The notes beneath the pieces are model-generated. The model saw nothing but the letters and a program-made list of their open reading frames with translations, did no database searches and was not told the DNA's origin. Shown piece by piece: positions 1-6,670 of a DNA stretch of 6,670 bases. The translations under genes and the position numbers were made by a program. Origin of the DNA: Candidatus Merdenecus merdavium (GTDB lineage Bacteria; Bacillota; Clostridia; Lachnospirales; Lachnospiraceae); NCBI GenBank assembly GCA_018715425.1, contig DVLR01000081.1, positions 1 to 6,670 on the forward strand, read 5' to 3'. The first letter of the stretch is position 1; every line of letters starts with the position of its first letter.

Positions 1-1400
1 CCTTTTTCAGGTTCAATAATAACAACCGAAGAATGACTATTTTCCATAAGATATTCTTTCATTAAGTTTTCAAAATATCCTGTTCCAATTTCTTGACGTA
101 ATTCTTCAAAAATAGATAGTGGTTTTAAGTGAAGGAAAGGTTTTTCATCATCATAGAGCCAACTGTTAAAAGCTTCTAAACAATACATAAGACCTTTTGG
201 ATACATGCCGTAATCTGCTTCTCTAAATTTAAATTCATAGAAATTCAAACCTGCAAGTAAGGCTTTTTCATTGATTTTATTTTTATAAATTTCTTCTAGA
301 GTATTGTGTATCAACGATAAGAATTCTTCTTTTTGTTCTAAGTTTGAATTCTTTGCGATAATAGAAAACATTGGTTGATAGATTCCATTATCATAAGATC
401 CCATAATGTCTTTTCCAATTTTAGCATCCAGCAGACTTTGTTTTAAAGGTGCTCCAGGTGCAGATAATAGGGCATATTCTAAAATTTGAAAAGCTAAGCC
501 TAATTTAGCATCTAAGCTATCTCCTATAACCATGTTATAAGATAAATAGGTATTATCTTTTAAAGTTTCTCCTTCTGTAATAGAGTATTTTTTTCTTACT
601 TCTCTTGTTTCTTGGAATGGTTCTTGAAATGCTATTTCAGAATGTATTTCCATAGCATCATACTTGCTTAAGTACTCTTCGTCTAACCACTGTAATTTTT
701 CAACTACATCCATGTCGCCATATAAATAGATATAACTGTTAGATGGATGGTAATACTTACTATGGAAAGATAAAAACTGTGAATACGTTAGCTCTGGAAT
801 GACTTGTGGATCTCCACCAGATTCAAAAGAATATGCATTATCTGGAAATAGAGAATTTAATATTTCCCGATCTAAAACTCCCTCTGGTGATGAAAAAGCG
901 CCCTTCATTTCATTATATACAACGCCATTATATGTGATTTCTCCATCTTCGGCATCTAAGTTATAATTCCATCCCTCTTGTCTAAAAATTTCTTCTTTAT
1001 CGTAAATATTCGTATAAAATACAGCATCCATATATACGTGCATTAAATTTTGGAAATCTTTATCATTACAGCTTGCAATTGGATACATGGTTTTATCTGG
1101 AAAGGTCATGGCATTTAAAAAAGTATTAAGAGATCCCTTTACAAGCTCAACAAAAGGATCCTTTGATGGAAATTTTTTTGATCCGCATAACACACTATGT
1201 TCTAAGATATGTGGAAGCCCTGTACTGTCTTCTGGTGGGGTACGAAATGCAATATTAAACACTTTGTTCTCATCACTATTGGATAATACCATAATTCTTG
1301 CACCACTTTTTTTGTGTCGTAGTAAATATCCAGTAGAGTCGATATCTTTGATCTCCTCTTGGCTTAGGAGCTCATATGTTGATAATTGATCTATGTTCAT
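1..1400 (-). CDS. Zinc metallopeptidase, family M16C (PreP/Cym1-like), N-terminal 466 residues, cut by the window edge
   Basis: Insulinase-type zinc peptidase of the presequence-protease branch, expected to degrade short unstructured peptides in the cytoplasm; no signal peptide or membrane segment is visible. The inverted zinc motif HxxEH is seen as HILEH at residues 64-68 (H64 and H68 zinc ligands, E67 catalytic base by family knowledge). The downstream third ligand is probably E164 in YNEMKG. The following PEGVLDREI and SFESGGDP segments are typical of M16C. Family members are usually about 970 residues, so roughly half is present and the C-terminal half lies beyond base 1. The start is well fixed: GGAGG at 1408-1412 is 7 bases upstream, and an in-frame TGA sits two codons before the ATG. 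An overlapping ATG at 1405-1407 is out of frame. The reading frame is open throughout with no frameshift. It has its own probable promoter near 1485-1493 and is separated from nifJ by a strong terminator. The exact substrate cannot be told from sequence. Confidence 0.93.
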   Translation of the reverse strand, partial: MNIDQLSTYELLSQEEIKDIDSTGYLLRHKKSGARIMVLSNSDENKVFNIAFRTPPEDSTGLPHILEHSVLCGSKKFPSKDPFVELVKGSLNTFLNAMTFPDKTMYPIASCNDKDFQNLMHVYMDAVFYTNIYDKEEIFRQEGWNYNLDAEDGEITYNGVVYNEMKGAFSSPEGVLDREILNSLFPDNAYSFESGGDPQVIPELTYSQFLSFHSKYYHPSNSYIYLYGDMDVVEKLQWLDEEYLSKYDAMEIHSEIAFQEPFQETREVRKKYSITEGETLKDNTYLSYNMVIGDSLDAKLGLAFQILEYALLSAPGAPLKQSLLDAKIGKDIMGSYDNGIYQPMFSIIAKNSNLEQKEEFLSLIHNTLEEIYKNKINEKALLAGLNFYEFKFREADYGMYPKGLMYCLEAFNSWLYDDEKPFLHLKPLSIFEELRQEIGTGYFENLMKEYLMENSHSSVVIIEPEK

Positions 1401-1436
1401 GATTCATCCTCCAATTCTAAAATATGGCATAGTCTT

Positions 1437-1457
1437 CTTGGTTCTATTCTTACCAAG
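1437..1457 (-). other. Small hairpin in the M16C peptidase leader
   Basis: A perfect 6-bp inverted repeat, CTTGGT (1437-1442) and ACCAAG (1452-1457), encloses a 9-base loop. It lies between the predicted promoter and the ribosome binding site of the peptidase gene. It is not followed by a T-tract, so it is not a terminator. It may be a leader structure or chance in AT-rich DNA; no known riboswitch or leader class is recognisable. Confidence 0.3.
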
Positions 1458-1484
1458 TGAATGATTACTTATGCTTGATCTACT

Positions 1485-1493
1485 ATTATAGCA
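1485..1493 (-). promoter_or_regulatory. Extended -10 promoter for the M16C peptidase gene
   Basis: On the minus strand this reads TGCTATAAT: a perfect TATAAT hexamer (1485-1490) preceded by the TGn extended -10 element. The -35 position at 17-bp spacing, TTTCTT, is poor, which is common for extended -10 promoters. Transcription would begin near 1478, giving a leader of about 78 bases before the ATG at 1400. It is placed downstream of the nifJ terminator, as expected for an independent transcription unit. Confidence 0.6.
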
Positions 1494-1593
1494 TTATTTT
1501 ATGTGATAAGAAAGTCCTATCCTTCAAAACATACTGATCAATCTGTATTCCTATCTATATGGAGAGAGAAAAGAAGAAACATGACCTCCTTGT

Positions 1594-1625
1594 AAAAAAA
1601 TCCCCGAGAAGTAAACTTCTCGGGG
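1594..1625 (-). terminator. Rho-independent terminator of nifJ
   Basis: A perfect 10-bp stem is formed by CCCCGAGAAG (1602-1611) and CTTCTCGGGG (1616-1625) with a four-base loop. On the minus strand it is followed, after a single A, by seven T residues (1600 down to 1594). The stem begins 14 bases after the nifJ stop codon. There is no T-run on the other side, so it should work only for leftward transcription. Confidence 0.95.
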
Positions 1626-1639
1626 TAAAATGATTCATT

Positions 1640-4600
1640 TTATTCTTCGTCTTTGTCAGCTGCGTAAAGAGTAACAAGTTTTTTAAGATATTTATATCTA
1701 TCTTTTGCATGTTTCTCAGCTGCTGCAAATAACTCAGCGGCAACTTCTGGATTGGAGCGTTGTAAGGATGTATAACGAACTTCACCTTGTAAGAATTCCT
1801 GGAAGCTTTCAGTTGGAGCTTTACTGTCCAAGCTAAATGCATCTTTTCCTTCTGCTGCAAGAGCTGGGTTAAATCTAAAGTTGTGCCAGTATCCAGCTTT
1901 TACTGCTTTATCTTCTTCCGTTTGTGCTTTACCCATACCACCTCTAATACCATGGTTGATACATGGTGAGTAAGCGATAATTAAGGATGGTCCTGGATAT
2001 GCTTCTGCTTCTGCAATTGCTTTAACTGTTTGGTTATAGTCTGCACCCATAGCGATTTGTGCTACGTATACGTAACCATAACTCATAGCGATGCTTGCAA
2101 GGTCTTTCTTCTTAACTGTCTTACCACCAGCAGCGAACTGTGCAACAGCTCCTGTAGGAGTAGATTTAGAAGATTGACCACCTGTGTTAGAATAAACTTC
2201 TGTATCGAATACCATGATATTAATGTCTTTACCACTTGCTAATACGTGGTCAACACCACCGAATCCAATATCGTAAGCCCATCCGTCTCCACCGAAGATC
2301 CACTGTGATTTTTTAGCTAAGAAGTCTTTATCTGCTAAAATATCTTTTGCTTCTGCAGATCCGTCTGCTTCAAGTGCTGCAATTAATTTAGCTGTAGCAG
2401 CTGTATTTGTTGCGCCTACTGCAAAAGTATCTAACCATTCTTGACCAGCTTCTTTTACAGAACCACTTTCAACTAAAGCAGTTACTTTATCTTTTAAACC
2501 ATTTCTTAATGCTTCTTGAGCAAGTAACATACCGTAACCAAACTCAGCGTTATCTTCAAATAAAGAGTTAGACCAAGCTGGACCATTTCCTGCTTTATTT
2601 ACAGTATAAGGTGTTGATGGTGAAGAGTTACCCCAGATAGAAGAACATCCTGTTGCATTTGCAATGTACATTCTATCACCAAATAATTGAGTGATTAATC
2701 TAGCGTAAGGAGTTTCTCCACATCCAGCACATGCTCCAGAGAATTCAAGTAATGGTTGTTTGAACTGACTTCCTTTTACTGTATTTGTTTTAAATTTCTC
2801 AATAACATCTGCTTTTTCTGGAATCGTTCTTGCAAAGTCAAATTCTGGCTGTTTTACTCCAGCATTTGCTTCCATGTTCTCCATAACAAGAGCCTTTTCA
2901 CCCTTCTTACCTGGACAAACATTAGCACAAGAACCACATCCTGTACAGTCAAGAGCTGATACAACGATTGAGAATCTCTTATCTGGCATACCTGTCATTG
3001 GTAAAGTTACCATAGTTTCAGGTGCTTTAGCTGCTTCTTCTTCTGTTAATGCAACTGGACGAATAACAGCGTGTGGACATACGTAAGCACAACGATTACA
3101 CTGGATACAATTTTCTTCTTTCCAGATTGGCATATCTACAGCAATACCACGTTTTTCAAATGCTGATGTTCCTGATGGAGTCTGTCCATGTTGGTAATCA
3201 ACGAATGCAGAAACTGGTAACTTATTACCTTCTTGATTATTAACAGCACTCTGAATATTATTAACGAAATCAACCACTGCACCGTTTCCATCGATTGTAG
3301 TAGCAAGAACTTCGTCTTTAGCATCTTTCCAGCTTTCTGGAACTTGGATTTCAACTACATCTGTAGCACCACGGTCGATAGCGTCATAGTTCATTTGAAC
3401 GATCTTGTCACCTTTTCTTCCGTATGTGTTCTTAGCAGCTGTCTTCATTAATTCAATTGCTTTATCTTCTGGAATGATGTTAGCAAGTTTGAAGAATGCA
3501 GATTGAAGAACTGTATTAATACGTCCACCTAATCCGATTTCTTTACCGATCTTGATACCATCAATCACGTATAATTTAATGTTGTGTTCAGCAATGTAAC
3601 GTTTTGCCTGTCCTGGAAGATGAGTCTCTATACCTTCTAAATCCCATGGAGCATTTAATAAGAATGTTCCGCCATCTTTAAGGTCTTGAACCATGTTATA
3701 TTTTCTAACGTAAGATGGGTTATGACATGCTACAAAATTAGCTTGATCAATTAAATATGTTGATTTAATTGGATCTTTACCAAAACGAAGGTGAGAAATG
3801 GTTACACCACCTGATTTTTTAGAATCATAATCAAAGTAAGCTTGAGCATACATATCTGTGTTATCACCGATGATCTTAATGGAGTTTTTGTTAGCACCAA
3901 CAGTACCATCTGCTCCAAGTCCCCAGAATTTACAGCTAATTGTACTTTCTGGAACGGTGTTTGGTTTCTCAGTTACTTCTAATGATAAGTTTGTCACGTC
4001 ATCTACAATACCGATTGTGAAAACTTTTTTCTCACTGTTGTTGTAAACAGAAATAATATCTGCTGAAGTTGTATCTTTAGAACCTAAACCGTAACGTCCA
4101 GAAAGAACTGGTACTTGATCGAATTTAGTTCCTTTAAGAGCTGCAACTACGTCTAACCATAATGGTTCACCCATTGCACCTGGCTCTTTCGTTCTATCTA
4201 ATACAGAAATTTGTTTAACAGAATCTGGAATAACCTTTACTAATGCATCTGCTACGAATGGTCTGTAAAGACGAACTTTAACAACACCAACTTTTTGTCC
4301 AGCAGCTGTTAAGTAATCAATGGTTTCATCAATGGTTTCACAAACTGATCCCATAGCAATAATTACGTGTTCAGCATCTTCTGCACCGTAATAGTTGAAT
4401 AAATCATAGTTAGTGCCGATTTTAGCATTTACTTTTTCCATATATTCTTTTACGATAGCTGGTAAGGCATTATAAGTAGTATTACATGCTTCTCTTGCCT
4501 GGAAGAAAATATCTGGATTTTGAGCAGATCCTCTATGATCTGGATGATTTGGATTTAGTGCAGATTTACGGAATTCGTTAACAGCATCTAAATCAACCAT

Positions 4601-5179
4601 ATCTTCTAAATCTTCATAATCCCATATTTCAATCTTTTGTAACTCATGTGATGTTCTAAATCCATCAAAGAAGTTAATAAAAGGAAGTTTTCCTTTAATT
4701 GATGCACAGTGAGCTACTGGAGTTAAATCCATAACTTCCTGAACACTTGAACCACAAAGCATAGCAACACCTGTTTGACGTGCTGCATAAATATCTGAAT
4801 GGTCTCCAAAAATTGATAACGCATGACTTGCAACCGCACGGGCAGATACATTGAATACACCTGGAAGGCCTTCACCCGCGATTTTATATAGGTTAGGGAT
4901 CATTAGTAATAAACCTTGAGAAGCTGTATAAGTTGTAGTTAATGCTCCTGCTGTTAGAGAACCGTGTACCGTACCTGCTGCACCTGCTTCAGATTGCATT
5001 TCAGTTACTTGTACTGGTTGTCCAAAAATGTTCTTTCTGCCTTGAGTTGCCCATTCGTCTGTAACTTCAGCCATTACAGATGATGGAGTGATTGGGTAAA
5101 TAGCGGCAACATCTGTGTAAGCATATGATGCATGAGCTGCTGCATTATTACCATCCATGGTTTTCATTTTTCTAGCCAT
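1640..5179 (-). CDS. nifJ: Pyruvate:ferredoxin (flavodoxin) oxidoreductase, single-chain, complete, 1179 aa
   Basis: Cytoplasmic enzyme that oxidatively decarboxylates pyruvate with CoA to acetyl-CoA and CO2, passing electrons to ferredoxin; central to clostridial fermentation. The order matches the family. The N-terminal pyrimidine-binding domain has YPITPSS (T31), E64 in EMQSEAGA and R114 in VSARAVASH, matching the thiamine diphosphate and substrate residues T31, E64 and R114 of Desulfovibrio africanus enzyme. A transketolase C-like domain (about 265-380) and the gamma domain (about 415-630) follow. The two-[4Fe-4S] ferredoxin domain has ligands C691, C694, C697, C701 and C745, C748, C751, C755. 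The C-terminal thiamine diphosphate domain carries proximal-cluster cysteines C817, C820, C845 and C1073, plus GDGWAYDIGF (964-973) and the SNTGGQ loop (997-1002). Length is normal for clostridial enzymes, which lack the long D. africanus C-terminal extension. AAGGAGG (5190-5196) lies 10 bases before the ATG. Codon choice looks like that of a highly expressed gene, for example repeated GGT around residues 1077-1083. No defect seen. Confidence 0.98.
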   Translation of the reverse strand: MARKMKTMDGNNAAAHASYAYTDVAAIYPITPSSVMAEVTDEWATQGRKNIFGQPVQVTEMQSEAGAAGTVHGSLTAGALTTTYTASQGLLLMIPNLYKIAGEGLPGVFNVSARAVASHALSIFGDHSDIYAARQTGVAMLCGSSVQEVMDLTPVAHCASIKGKLPFINFFDGFRTSHELQKIEIWDYEDLEDMVDLDAVNEFRKSALNPNHPDHRGSAQNPDIFFQAREACNTTYNALPAIVKEYMEKVNAKIGTNYDLFNYYGAEDAEHVIIAMGSVCETIDETIDYLTAAGQKVGVVKVRLYRPFVADALVKVIPDSVKQISVLDRTKEPGAMGEPLWLDVVAALKGTKFDQVPVLSGRYGLGSKDTTSADIISVYNNSEKKVFTIGIVDDVTNLSLEVTEKPNTVPESTISCKFWGLGADGTVGANKNSIKIIGDNTDMYAQAYFDYDSKKSGGVTISHLRFGKDPIKSTYLIDQANFVACHNPSYVRKYNMVQDLKDGGTFLLNAPWDLEGIETHLPGQAKRYIAEHNIKLYVIDGIKIGKEIGLGGRINTVLQSAFFKLANIIPEDKAIELMKTAAKNTYGRKGDKIVQMNYDAIDRGATDVVEIQVPESWKDAKDEVLATTIDGNGAVVDFVNNIQSAVNNQEGNKLPVSAFVDYQHGQTPSGTSAFEKRGIAVDMPIWKEENCIQCNRCAYVCPHAVIRPVALTEEEAAKAPETMVTLPMTGMPDKRFSIVVSALDCTGCGSCANVCPGKKGEKALVMENMEANAGVKQPEFDFARTIPEKADVIEKFKTNTVKGSQFKQPLLEFSGACAGCGETPYARLITQLFGDRMYIANATGCSSIWGNSSPSTPYTVNKAGNGPAWSNSLFEDNAEFGYGMLLAQEALRNGLKDKVTALVESGSVKEAGQEWLDTFAVGATNTAATAKLIAALEADGSAEAKDILADKDFLAKKSQWIFGGDGWAYDIGFGGVDHVLASGKDINIMVFDTEVYSNTGGQSSKSTPTGAVAQFAAGGKTVKKKDLASIAMSYGYVYVAQIAMGADYNQTVKAIAEAEAYPGPSLIIAYSPCINHGIRGGMGKAQTEEDKAVKAGYWHNFRFNPALAAEGKDAFSLDSKAPTESFQEFLQGEVRYTSLQRSNPEVAAELFAAAEKHAKDRYKYLKKLVTLYAADKDEE

Positions 5180-5230
5180 ATTAGTTTTTCCTCCTTAGAT
5201 TGTGAAGCTAATTGTTTCCTATTATTAATA

Positions 5231-5250
5231 TTGTACAAAGTATGCAACAA
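5231..5250. promoter_or_regulatory. Imperfect TTGT...ACAA dyad at the nifJ promoter, possible operator
   Basis: A 20-base element begins with TTGT and ends with ACAA. Five of the eight outermost positions on each side are symmetric. It overlaps the last bases of the predicted -10 box and the predicted start point. The ends resemble Rex redox-repressor sites (family consensus TTGTTAAnnnnTTAACAA), but the spacing is two bases longer and the inner TAA positions do not match, so any regulator assignment is speculative. Confidence 0.2.
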
Positions 5251-5278
5251 TATAAAAAAAATAAAATTGCTACTTCAA
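5249..5278 (-). promoter_or_regulatory. Candidate nifJ promoter
   Basis: On the minus strand TTGAAG (5273-5278) is followed after 18 bases by TATATT (5249-5254). These match the -35 and -10 consensus at 4 of 6 and 5 of 6 positions. The predicted start near 5242 gives a leader of about 62 bases, ending in the strong AAGGAGG site. The region is so AT-rich that other -10-like words occur, including TACAAT at 5230-5235, so the exact promoter is uncertain. Confidence 0.4.
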
Positions 5279-5304
5279 TTTAATTTTTTAGCCTTACATA
5301 TCAT

Positions 5305-5337
5305 AACATAATTTTTGCATGATGTCTATTTTATGTT
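5305..5337. repeat. Inverted repeat in the bioY-nifJ gap
   Basis: AACATAA (5305-5311) and TTATGTT (5331-5337) are perfect inverted copies separated by 19 bases. All but one pair in the stem are A-T, so the RNA hairpin would be weak. It lies upstream of the candidate nifJ promoter. It could be a protein-binding dyad or chance. The rest of 5180-5414 holds no gene, no RNA that I recognise and no convincing terminator. Confidence 0.25.
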
Positions 5338-5383
5338 GTCATTTCTTACGAGATTTTGTGTACTTTTGGTTATACAATTCTTT

Positions 5384-5413
5384 TCCTATTTACTTAGGCA
5401 AATGGTAATAGGA
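5384..5413 (-). other. Weak hairpin just after bioY, poor terminator candidate
   Basis: On the minus strand TCCTATT (5407-5413) pairs with AATAGGA (5384-5390), extendable by AC/GT beyond a one-base bulge. It starts one base after the bioY stop. It is followed by AAAGAATTG rather than a T-tract, so it lacks the signature of an intrinsic terminator. It may instead stabilise the 3' end of the message, with some read-through into nifJ. Confidence 0.3.
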
Positions 5414-5414
5414 T

Positions 5415-5960
5415 CTAAATTCTAATTTGAGAAGAAATAAATCGTTTTCTAACTAACTTTCCAATTCCTAATGCTGCTAAAACGCAGATACCATCCTTGA
5501 CCAAAAACGGAAGGGATACCATAAGAAAGCTAGGAATTATTTCCATGTCCATGATAAAAGAAAATTGGATTGTTCCAATTGCATGGCATAAGATCAGACC
5601 AAGCAAAGATAACATCACATTTGCTACAGGTTTCACCTTCTTAAATATACCACAAAAGGCACTTAACGGAAGAAATCCAATGATAAATCCACCGCTCTTT
5701 CCCAGTAATGTTTGTGGTCCTGCACCAAATCCTGCAAATACTGGTATTCCTATTAATCCTATTAAAATGTAGATTAATATAGAAAGAGAACCTTTTTTCC
5801 AGCCTAAGATCCGACCTGTTAAAGCAACTGAAAAAGTCTGTAACGTAAGCGGAACACCCAAACCTGGAATCGTAATCATAATCTGAGACAAAATTGCTAA
5901 CAGTGCTGCAAAACTTCCGACTATGGTCATATCTTTAACAGAAGACTTTTCCTTTGACAT
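5415..5960 (-). CDS. bioY: Biotin transporter BioY, S component of an ECF transporter, complete, 181 aa
   Basis: Integral membrane protein that binds biotin with high affinity and takes it up, alone or with the shared energy-coupling module EcfA-EcfA'-EcfT. About six hydrophobic segments are visible (roughly residues 12-30, 38-52, 57-76, 84-105, 111-133 and 143-170), and the length is normal for the family. Family motifs are recognisable: VPLTLQTFSV at 36-45, the GLIGIPVFAGFGAG stretch at 68-81, SGGFIIGF at 89-96, and CHAIGT at 125-130. D156 in PFLVKDG probably corresponds to the conserved acidic residue of the last helix. The usual GPTGGY reads GKSGGF, and the usual PGD-type motif reads VKDG. 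The start is supported by AGGAG (5967-5971) 6 bases upstream. No ecfA or ecfT gene is adjacent, so it would rely on a housekeeping module elsewhere or act alone. It lies downstream of trpA but has a probable promoter of its own. No biotin repressor (BirA) operator was recognisable. Confidence 0.93.
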   Translation of the reverse strand: MSKEKSSVKDMTIVGSFAALLAILSQIMITIPGLGVPLTLQTFSVALTGRILGWKKGSLSILIYILIGLIGIPVFAGFGAGPQTLLGKSGGFIIGFLPLSAFCGIFKKVKPVANVMLSLLGLILCHAIGTIQFSFIMDMEIIPSFLMVSLPFLVKDGICVLAALGIGKLVRKRFISSQIRI

Positions 5961-6011
5961 TGTTTACTCCTAACCCTTATTTTATTCTTTATCTCTCAAT
6001 ATTTTTCTTTT

Positions 6012-6020
6012 ATTTTACCA
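6012..6020 (-). promoter_or_regulatory. Candidate extended -10 promoter for bioY
   Basis: On the minus strand the region reads TGGTAAAAT: the hexamer TAAAAT (6012-6017) differs from TATAAT at one position and carries an upstream TGn element (TATG further left). The -35 position at normal spacing, TTTCTT, is poor and falls inside the right arm of the preceding hairpin. Start near 6005 would give a leader of about 45 bases. Supported by position and the extended element only. Confidence 0.4.
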
Positions 6021-6032
6021 TAATATAAAGAT

Positions 6033-6067
6033 AGAAGAAAGCCTTTTTTCATTCATGGCCTTCCTCT
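6033..6067 (-). terminator. Probable terminator hairpin after trpA
   Basis: In minus-strand RNA, AGAGGAAGGCC (6057-6067) pairs along all 11 positions with GGCUUUCUUCU (6033-6043), including two G-U pairs, around a 13-base A-rich loop. The same DNA on the plus strand would give A-C mismatches at those two positions, which favours a role in leftward transcripts. It lies 18 bases after the trpA stop. The following tract (ATCTTTATATT) is only moderately T-rich, so termination may be incomplete. Confidence 0.55.
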
Positions 6068-6085
6068 ATACATGAAACTTTGGTT

Positions 6086-6670
6086 TTATCTAAGGTTTAA
6101 TCCCTCTTTCATCTTCGAACAATATTCTTTGATCACAGGAAGATCATAGTTGTTCTCCTCCATTAAAGTAATAAAGTGACTTCCCACAATGGCTCCATCA
6201 ATCACATCTTTCATGGGTTCTACATCTTGTGCATTTCTAATTCCGAATCCCATCATGAGTGGTATCTTAGAAACTTTTTTCACCTCCTCTAAATAATGAA
6301 TGACTTCTTCATGGAAGGTTGCCTGTTGTCCAGTGACGCCCATAGCCGACACGCAATACACAAATCCTCTTGCTCCATCTAAAATCTTTGGAATACGCTC
6401 TTTCGATACTGGAGAAATCAATTGGATCAATATGGGTGCATCTTCACATCTCGTTAATTGCTCCTTTAAATCCCCTTGCTCTTCTATAGGAAGATCAGGA
6501 ATAATTAATCCATCCACTCCAGCCAATGCACAATCCATTACAAATCTTTGTAGTCCGTAATAGAATATAGTATTATAATACATCATAAAAATAATAGGAA
6601 TTTCACATCCCTTTGCTCTTACCTGTTTTACCATATCCAAAACTCCTGTAACCGTAACACCTTGGGTAAT
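6086..6670 (-). CDS. trpA: Tryptophan synthase alpha chain, C-terminal 194 residues, cut by the right window edge
   Basis: The alpha subunit splits indole-3-glycerol phosphate into indole and glyceraldehyde 3-phosphate, then channels indole to the beta subunit TrpB in the cytoplasmic alpha2beta2 complex. The frame is open to base 6670 and reads family sequence across the edge (ITQGVTVTGVLDMVKQVR), so the TTG at 6638-6640 is not the start. About 65-75 N-terminal residues, including the catalytic Glu49 and Asp60 equivalents of the Salmonella enzyme, lie outside. Counting from the edge, PIIFMMYYNTIFYYG (25-39), GLIIPDLPIEE (54-64), and GFVYCVSAMGVTG (102-114, with Y105 probably equivalent to Salmonella Tyr175) are present. 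The phosphate-binding segments GFGIR (141-145) and GSHF (163-166) follow. It ends with TAA at 6086-6088 followed by a probable terminator, which fits trpA's usual place as the last gene of the trp operon. No break or missing motif is visible in the part present. Confidence 0.96.
   Translation of the reverse strand: MTQGVTVTGVLDMVKQVRAKGCEIPIIFMMYYNTIFYYGLQRFVMDCALAGVDGLIIPDLPIEEQGDLKEQLTRCEDAPILIQLISPVSKERIPKILDGARGFVYCVSAMGVTGQQATFHEEVIHYLEEVKKVSKIPLMMGFGIRNAQDVEPMKDVIDGAIVGSHFITLMEENNYDLPVIKEYCSKMKEGLNLR

Noticed and set aside
1087..1389. A 100-codon plus-strand frame opposite the M16C peptidase.
   Set aside because: It is antisense to the region encoding the HxxEH zinc motif, whose minus-strand reading is clearly the real one. 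No family resemblance.
1541..1582. A 14-codon minus-strand reading frame (MFLLFSLHIDRNTD) with an AGGAGG at 1585-1590 just ahead of it.
   Set aside because: The AGGAGG lies only a few bases beyond the nifJ terminator T-tract and upstream of the next promoter, so little RNA should cover it. The spacing to the ATG is only two bases, and the peptide resembles nothing known.
1555..1860. A 101-codon minus-strand frame overlapping the end of nifJ.
   Set aside because: It is a shadow of nifJ in another frame that runs through the terminator; its start lies inside nifJ with no supporting ribosome site, and the composition is not protein-like.
2030..4046. Several plus- and minus-strand frames of 62-72 codons inside nifJ.
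   Set aside because: nifJ is continuous and fully motif-bearing across the region; these are other-frame shadows rich in Cys, Ser and Thr from complementing its codons.
5497..5772. A 91-codon plus-strand frame opposite bioY.
   Set aside because: Antisense shadow of a well-recognised membrane protein gene; no ribosome site or family similarity.
5961..5975. TTGTTTAC-like word before bioY considered as a BirA operator half-site.
   Set aside because: There is no matching inverted half-site at the spacing expected for a biotin repressor operator, and the bases are accounted for by the ribosome binding site region.
6300..6560. An 86-codon plus-strand frame opposite trpA.
   Set aside because: Antisense shadow of trpA, whose motifs are conserved on the minus strand.
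6638..6640. TTG as a possible start codon for a shortened trpA product.
   Set aside because: Conserved TrpA sequence continues upstream in frame to the window edge, so this is an internal leucine codon.

Overview
The window is an AT-rich, ordinary chromosomal segment from what is most likely an anaerobic Firmicute of the Clostridia, perhaps Lachnospiraceae-like. That assignment is inference from strong AGGAGG-type ribosome binding sites, a clostridial-type pyruvate:ferredoxin oxidoreductase, a presequence-protease-like M16C peptidase and low GC. All four genes read leftward on the minus strand and the layout is compact, with no intergenic gap above 240 bases. I see no rRNA, tRNA, CRISPR array, insertion sequence, prophage gene or attachment site.

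In transcription order (right to left): the 3' part of trpA (tryptophan synthase alpha chain) enters from the right edge and ends at 6086. A wobble-containing hairpin that is probably its terminator lies in the 125-base gap before bioY. bioY (5415-5960) encodes the biotin-binding membrane component of an ECF vitamin transporter. A 235-base gap with a candidate promoter leads into nifJ (1640-5179), a full-length 1179-residue single-chain pyruvate:ferredoxin oxidoreductase with every expected cofactor ligand visible. nifJ ends 14 bases before a perfect 10-bp-stem terminator. A 239-base gap with a good extended -10 promoter then precedes a zinc metallopeptidase of family M16C, of which the first 466 codons lie in the window before it runs off the left edge.

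The four genes do not form one pathway. Tryptophan synthesis, biotin uptake, pyruvate oxidation and peptide degradation appear to be separate housekeeping transcription units that happen to be tandem. The nifJ/M16C boundary is clearly insulated by a strong terminator and a new promoter. The trpA/bioY boundary is probably insulated. The bioY/nifJ boundary shows no convincing terminator, so some read-through from bioY into nifJ is possible.

I looked for a previously undescribed system and did not find one. The points most worth a second look are regulatory: an imperfect TTGT...ACAA dyad at the predicted nifJ promoter, the terminator/promoter overlap ahead of bioY, and unusual residues in two otherwise conserved BioY motifs.
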